A stretch of 44,172 nt of DNA, taken from IMG/VR virus record IMGVR_UViG_3300047550_005405, positions 1-44,172 of that record. One strand, given 5' to 3'. Each line of letters begins with the position of its first letter. Within the stretch, counting starts at the first letter, position 1. The position numbers and the translations under genes were made by a program. Under the pieces are notes generated by a model. The model made no database searches and had not been told where the DNA came from. It saw only the letters and a list, made by a program, of their open reading frames with translations. Source of the stretch: a virus. Below, one piece after another: positions 41,791-44,172 of this stretch.

Positions 41791-42081
41791 TCAACCAAGG
41801 ATGAGAGAGGCGGTCTGGAGGTAGGTGATACCCTCGAGTATCTCCTGCTTACGTGCGAGGGACAACGAAGACTGAGGAGCGGCGGAGCATTCCACGGCCG
41901 ATACCGAAAGATACAACGGGGAGGTGTTTCCCTTGCCATCCTGTAGTCTGGCTTTCTCCCGATTAGCACTCGAGTTCAGATCGAATGGAAAACCGTCCTC
42001 GTCGGGTTGCGAGTCGAGATTAGAGAGTACGACATTCGCGAATGTCTTCGAGATCTCGAAATTTTCGATATTCGAGGCCAT
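41791..42081 (-). CDS. Small virion-associated protein
   Basis: 96 residues, ATG at 42081 preceded by GGAG. The core TFANVVLSNLDSQPDEDG and GKGNTSPLYLSVSAVE has the form 'F-x-N-V-hydrophobic-L-x-x ... D-G-x-G-N-x-S-P-L-Y-L-S', which occurs in small phage fibre-associated proteins. The C-terminus is a short helix ending GITYLQTASLILG. It is the first gene of the tailspike unit and is divergent from 42144. Function unknown; structural role inferred from pattern and neighbours. Confidence 0.6.
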   Translation of the reverse strand: MASNIENFEISKTFANVVLSNLDSQPDEDGFPFDLNSSANREKARLQDGKGNTSPLYLSVSAVECSAAPQSSLSLARKQEILEGITYLQTASLILG

Positions 42082-42124
42082 GTGATGATAAACTCCGGGA
42101 ATTCAGTTTATAGAACTATGATTA

Positions 42125-42132
42125 CTTTAAAC
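42125..42132 (-). promoter_or_regulatory. Candidate phage promoter: GTTTAAAG box
   Basis: Minus-strand GTTTAAAG lies 51 bases before the ATG at 42081; a TATAAAC follows 12 bases downstream. On the other strand a -10-like TATGAT at 42117-42122 could serve the divergent gene at 42144, with no -35 visible. The gap between the two genes is 62 bases and otherwise empty. Confidence 0.4.
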
Positions 42133-42143
42133 GGGTTATAAGG

Positions 42144-42338
42144 ATGACCAAAGCTGAACTGGCAAGTATGATCGACGCCTACGCGGACGCAAAAGCCTCC
42201 GGGAACAAGTACCTCGTGCAGAAGATGATCGAGGAGCTTGAGGGAGTGCTGAACGAGATCTGCGACGGTCCGACCTCTGCTCCGCAGCCTCCCCACGAGT
42301 TACCGTCACTGACGCCACCTCAGTCCGACGAGTACTGA
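42144..42338 (+). CDS. Small acidic protein of unknown function
   Basis: 64 residues. The first 45 residues are one predicted amphipathic helix (KAELASMIDAYADAKASGNK, then YLVQKMIEELEGVLNEI), followed by a Pro-rich tail. The start ATG has AAGG immediately before it, so initiation may be weak. The stop overlaps the next start as TGATG, so the two genes are coupled. I recognise no family. Codon use looks like the neighbours. Length and operon coupling make it a likely real gene; function unknown. Confidence 0.55.
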   Translation: MTKAELASMIDAYADAKASGNKYLVQKMIEELEGVLNEICDGPTSAPQPPHELPSLTPPQSDEY

Positions 42339-42697
42339 TGAGAATCACGAGGTTGCGAGGTGGGAACGCTCAGTTCCCAGGGGATAAGGAGATCGGGGAC
42401 GCCGTGGTTCTCGGCTCTGGGGACATATTCTGCTGGGATGGGAAGATATGGCAGTTGGTGGGCGGAAGGTTCATCCCCGAGAGGATGAGGGAGGAGTTCA
42501 TCTCATACATCTCTACGGGGTGGCCCGGTAGGAACGACGCGGAGTTTGACCTGCCAACTCTCCTCGACCTGGCCACCTTTGCGGACTATGGTGAGAGGGA
42601 CATCTCCCCAGCTGACCCGAGGATGGTGGATAAGTTCAAACACAGAGTTGCGGAGGTGGCGGGACTCTGTGAGAAGGCGATAAAGGCACAGAGATGA
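42338..42697 (+). CDS. Uncharacterised protein
   Basis: 119 residues. The first 50 contain VVLGSGDIFCWDGKIWQLVG, a beta-hairpin of the type seen in small virion proteins; the rest is helical and charged (PERMREEFISYISTGWPGRN ... FKHRVAEVAGLCEKAIKAQR). No motif that I recognise. It forms a two-gene plus-strand unit with the 42144 gene, inserted between minus-strand fibre units. After its stop, 77 bases up to the opposite stop hold two hairpins (AGGGAAC with GTTCCCT at 42713-42739, and CAGGCTTCAGCCTG at 42769-42782) but no U-tract. Confidence 0.6.
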   Translation: MRITRLRGGNAQFPGDKEIGDAVVLGSGDIFCWDGKIWQLVGGRFIPERMREEFISYISTGWPGRNDAEFDLPTLLDLATFADYGERDISPADPRMVDKFKHRVAEVAGLCEKAIKAQR

Positions 42698-42774
42698 TCA
42701 AGGCGGGCAAGGGAACTCGGCCGGAGGCCAAGGGTTCCCTCCCCGCGCGGTTCTCACCGAGTCGGAATCAGGCT

Positions 42775-42990
42775 TCAGCCTGCCACTTCCTGCTCCGTGG
42801 TATCCGTGGTAGCTTCTTCCTGAGGCGATTCGGGTTCCTCACCGAGCTGGAGTTGCATTGCCTCGATGGCCCCTTGGAGTTTCAGAGCGAGTTCCTGGCG
42901 TTGGCCTAGGGCGGCGCGGAGCTGGCCGATCTCCTTCTCCACGCGTTCTAGTTGGGAGATAAAATCCTCTTTGAGTGTTTTCGGTTCCAT
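42775..42990 (-). CDS. Small coiled-coil protein
   Basis: 71 residues. Residues 5-52 form a heptad-like helix (LKEDFISQLERVEKEIGQLR, then AALGQRQELALKLQGAIEAM) and the tail is acidic and Thr/Glu-rich. Short proteins of this build, one coiled coil plus a disordered acidic end, are frequent next to fibre genes in cyanophages; a role as a fibre chaperone is possible but not shown. The ATG at 42990 has no clear ribosome site. A GTTTAAGG variant box lies 35 bases upstream. Confidence 0.6.
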   Translation of the reverse strand: MEPKTLKEDFISQLERVEKEIGQLRAALGQRQELALKLQGAIEAMQLQLGEEPESPQEEATTDTTEQEVAG

Positions 42991-43017
42991 GGTATGAGAG
43001 TGGTATGTACGTACCTA

Positions 43018-43025
43018 CCTTAAAC
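43018..43025 (-). promoter_or_regulatory. GTTTAAGG variant of the recurring octamer
   Basis: Minus-strand GTTTAAGG differs by one base from GTTTAAAG and lies 35 bases before the ATG at 42990. No TATATAG follows. Lower support than the exact copies. Confidence 0.3.
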
Positions 43026-43043
43026 TGGAAATGCGGAATCTGT

Positions 43044-43358
43044 CTACCAGGGGAGGCCGGAAGCACTGACCGGATTGCGCTTGGACTCGATCTGGGCGGT
43101 GAGCGATGACTCGTAGGCAGCGAACTGCTCCTCTCCCATCACATTTCTGATCCACTCTGTCACAGTCTCCGGAGACAAATCGGAGTAGGGGATGAAGTTT
43201 TCGGGGTCCGCGGGAGGGAGGCCTAGGGAGCCGTAGGCGCTGGAGGTATAACCATCCTCGGAGGTGAGGCTGACGGTCCAGTGGATCACCGTGACGATGT
43301 TATCAGGGAGAGAACGCTCGAGGGTGTTGATGGTCCAGACGGGAGTGACGGTGGTCAT
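43044..43358 (-). CDS. Small conserved cyanophage-type protein, unknown function
   Basis: 104 residues from the ATG at 43358 (the frame is open to 43421, but the extra 21 residues are Pro/Arg/Ser-rich leader). It reads MTTVTPVWTINTLERSLPDN, then VVIHW-like TVIHWTVSLTSEDGYTSSAYG, FIPYSDLSPETVTEWIRNVMG, and ends PVSASGLPW. I recall small proteins of this shape, beginning 'W-T-I-x-T-L-E-R' and ending 'P-V-x-x-x-G-x-P-W', next to fibre genes in cyanophages (now a DUF family, probably DUF7936; number from memory). They may assist fibre assembly. It lies between the S74 fibre and the coiled-coil gene. Confidence 0.68.
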   Translation of the reverse strand: MTTVTPVWTINTLERSLPDNIVTVIHWTVSLTSEDGYTSSAYGSLGLPPADPENFIPYSDLSPETVTEWIRNVMGEEQFAAYESSLTAQIESKRNPVSASGLPW

Positions 43359-43390
43359 TGGAGGTAAAGGAGAAGGTGGAAGGGGTGCGG

Positions 43391-43408
43391 CACTACGGCC
43401 GCGTAGTG
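43391..43408 (-). other. Perfect hairpin between S74 fibre gene and next gene
   Basis: CACTACG (43391-43397) and CGTAGTG (43402-43408) enclose a 4-base loop. It lies ten bases after the S74 stop on the minus strand and is not followed by a U-tract, so it may stabilise the mRNA end or mask the next start rather than terminate. Confidence 0.55.
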
Positions 43409-43417
43409 AGGGGGACC

Positions 43418-44172
43418 TCAAGCCTTGAGAGCTGCTACATCAGCCTCAAGTTTTTCGATGCGCTCCATGGCTTCTTGCAGCGCCTTCACCGCCTTCATGT
43501 AGAGGACGGAGTAGTTGACGCTTTTGGTGACGGTGCCAAGGTCGTTGCCTTCGGCGTCGCGGTCGGGGGATTCACTGACGAGGCCAGGGGAGACCAGTTC
43601 AACTTCTTGGGCAACCAGGCCGATTTGGGTGTGGGTCTGACCTTCCTTGAAGTTGTACTTGCGGATCTGAAGAGACTTAATATCGGACCACTGGGAGGTG
43701 GCATTAACGATGTTTTCTTTTAGTTTCAGGTCCGAAATGGATCCATAGGAATTATTGCTGTTCTGCACATTGCCATTTGAATAGACTTGGAATGATGCTA
43801 CCCCAGAAAGGGGGGAGCCTGTTGTTGCTCCATAACGACCCTGAAATGTGACATAAGTTGTTCCAGAGCCCTGAGTAGTCTCACTAATAATTCCGGCTTC
43901 TGTTGAAATCATATTGACGCGCCCCGCATTCGTAATCCTCATCCTCTCCGTCGGAGTGTCTGCCCCGTCGGCCGTGGTGTAGAAGAGCAGGCGGCCGGGC
44001 ATATCGTTTGTGCCGGGCGTACCATCTACATGAGCAGTAATGCGTGCAGCCCTAAGCGCTTGAGTGCCGTCTGTTGCAATAAAATCAAGACCGCCAATCT
44101 CGTCTCCAGACTGTACGATAGTATTACTTCCAACAGACGTGCCACGGCTCTTTCCAATAAAAATATAAGATC
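43418..44172 (-). CDS. Tail fibre with C-terminal S74 intramolecular chaperone (5' end cut by window edge)
   Basis: The frame is open from the right edge, so the internal ATG at 44002 is not the start; 250 residues are visible. The N-terminal visible part has GGLDFIATDG, the string DMPGRLLFYTTADGAD and PTERMRITNAGRV, a repeat type common in phage fibres. Then ISDLKLKENI, the start of the S74 (endosialidase-type) autocleaving chaperone, RKYNFKEGQTHTQIGLVAQE, VNYSVLYMKAVKALQ, and a final coiled coil MERIEKLEADVAALKA. The chaperone helps the fibre trimerise and then cleaves itself off near the SD-K-L-K-x-N motif. The last 350 bases of the window look richer in A and T than the rest, which suggests that the fibre part came from elsewhere. 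Confidence 0.88.
   Translation of the reverse strand, partial: SYIFIGKSRGTSVGSNTIVQSGDEIGGLDFIATDGTQALRAARITAHVDGTPGTNDMPGRLLFYTTADGADTPTERMRITNAGRVNMISTEAGIISETTQGSGTTYVTFQGRYGATTGSPLSGVASFQVYSNGNVQNSNNSYGSISDLKLKENIVNATSQWSDIKSLQIRKYNFKEGQTHTQIGLVAQEVELVSPGLVSESPDRDAEGNDLGTVTKSVNYSVLYMKAVKALQEAMERIEKLEADVAALKA

Noticed and set aside
42698-42782. Two inverted repeats between convergent genes as terminators
   Set aside because: Both lack a U-tract in either direction; they may only slow polymerase or form mRNA ends.
42694-42909. Plus-strand frame of 71 codons that overlaps the previous stop as ATGA
   Set aside because: The coupling looks attractive, but most of the frame is antisense to the coiled-coil gene, and the translation is Phe/Arg-rich without a pattern; the coiled-coil frame is the better gene.
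43359-43421. 21-residue N-terminal extension of the small gene at 43044-43358
   Set aside because: The extension is Pro/Arg/Ser-rich, overlaps the hairpin and the S74 stop, and lacks the beta pattern that begins at MTTVTPVWTI.
1-44172. CRISPR array, tRNA genes, insertion sequences, integrase or attachment sites, photosynthesis-type auxiliary genes
   Set aside because: None seen. Intergenic gaps are all under 150 bases and hold no cloverleaf or spaced repeats, and no transposase, integrase, psbA/psbD-like or similar frame was found.

Overview
The window is part of the genome of a large contractile-tailed (myovirus-type) phage, most likely a cyanophage. Nearly every gene can be read as a tail, baseplate, tail-fibre or packaging gene, or as a small phage metabolic or regulatory gene. 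Several of the very large structural proteins carry sequence signatures that I recall from the conserved virion proteins of marine T4-like cyanomyoviruses (for example FRYQPGR, KIEFGWYGAIGARF, YGASYYIDGGD, GGLIVPRG, NPRQRISDRI). The large terminase has a different P-loop (PPRTGKS), so the phage looks like a mosaic or a distant, non-T4 lineage of cyanomyoviruses. Base composition looks near 50% GC by eye, which would suit a freshwater or high-GC picocyanobacterial host; this is inference. No capsid, portal, sheath, replication or photosynthesis gene is in the window, and no tRNA or CRISPR array was seen.

Layout. (1) 1-4394, minus strand: a giant structural protein cut by the left edge and a small structural protein. 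(2) 4470-15184, plus strand: an uncharacterised protein, a baseplate J-like protein, a gpI-like tail protein, a gp5-like hub/spike protein, large terminase, a thioredoxin, a phage sigma factor and a DUF3223/HNH-like protein, most of them overlapping or nearly touching. (3) 15185-20868, minus strand: a lysine-tailed protein, a tail protein with three cell-wall hydrolase domains, a beta-rich structural protein and a deoxynucleotide kinase. (4) 20969-25776, plus strand: a small structural-like protein, phoH, and a 1177-residue virion protein. (5) 25777-42081, minus strand: the fibre cluster (modular fibre, leucine-rich-repeat fibre, two tandem paralogues of more than 1000 residues, beta-helix tailspike, two small virion proteins). 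(6) 42144-42697, plus strand: two small unknown genes. (7) 42775-44172, minus strand: a coiled-coil protein, a small cyanophage-type protein and an S74-chaperone tail fibre cut by the right edge.

How it works together: the baseplate, spike and fibre genes build the host-recognition and wall-penetration end of the tail, and the terminase packages DNA. The thioredoxin-sigma pair lies behind an extended -10 element that overlaps a perfect 16-bp palindrome, so it could be expressed early by host polymerase. The phage sigma factor may then read a different signal: the octamer GTTTAAAG recurs just upstream of gene blocks on both strands, often followed by a TATATAG-like hexamer. This candidate promoter family, the circularly permuted M23 peptidase inside a triple-hydrolase tail protein, and the leucine-rich-repeat fibre are the most unusual things here.
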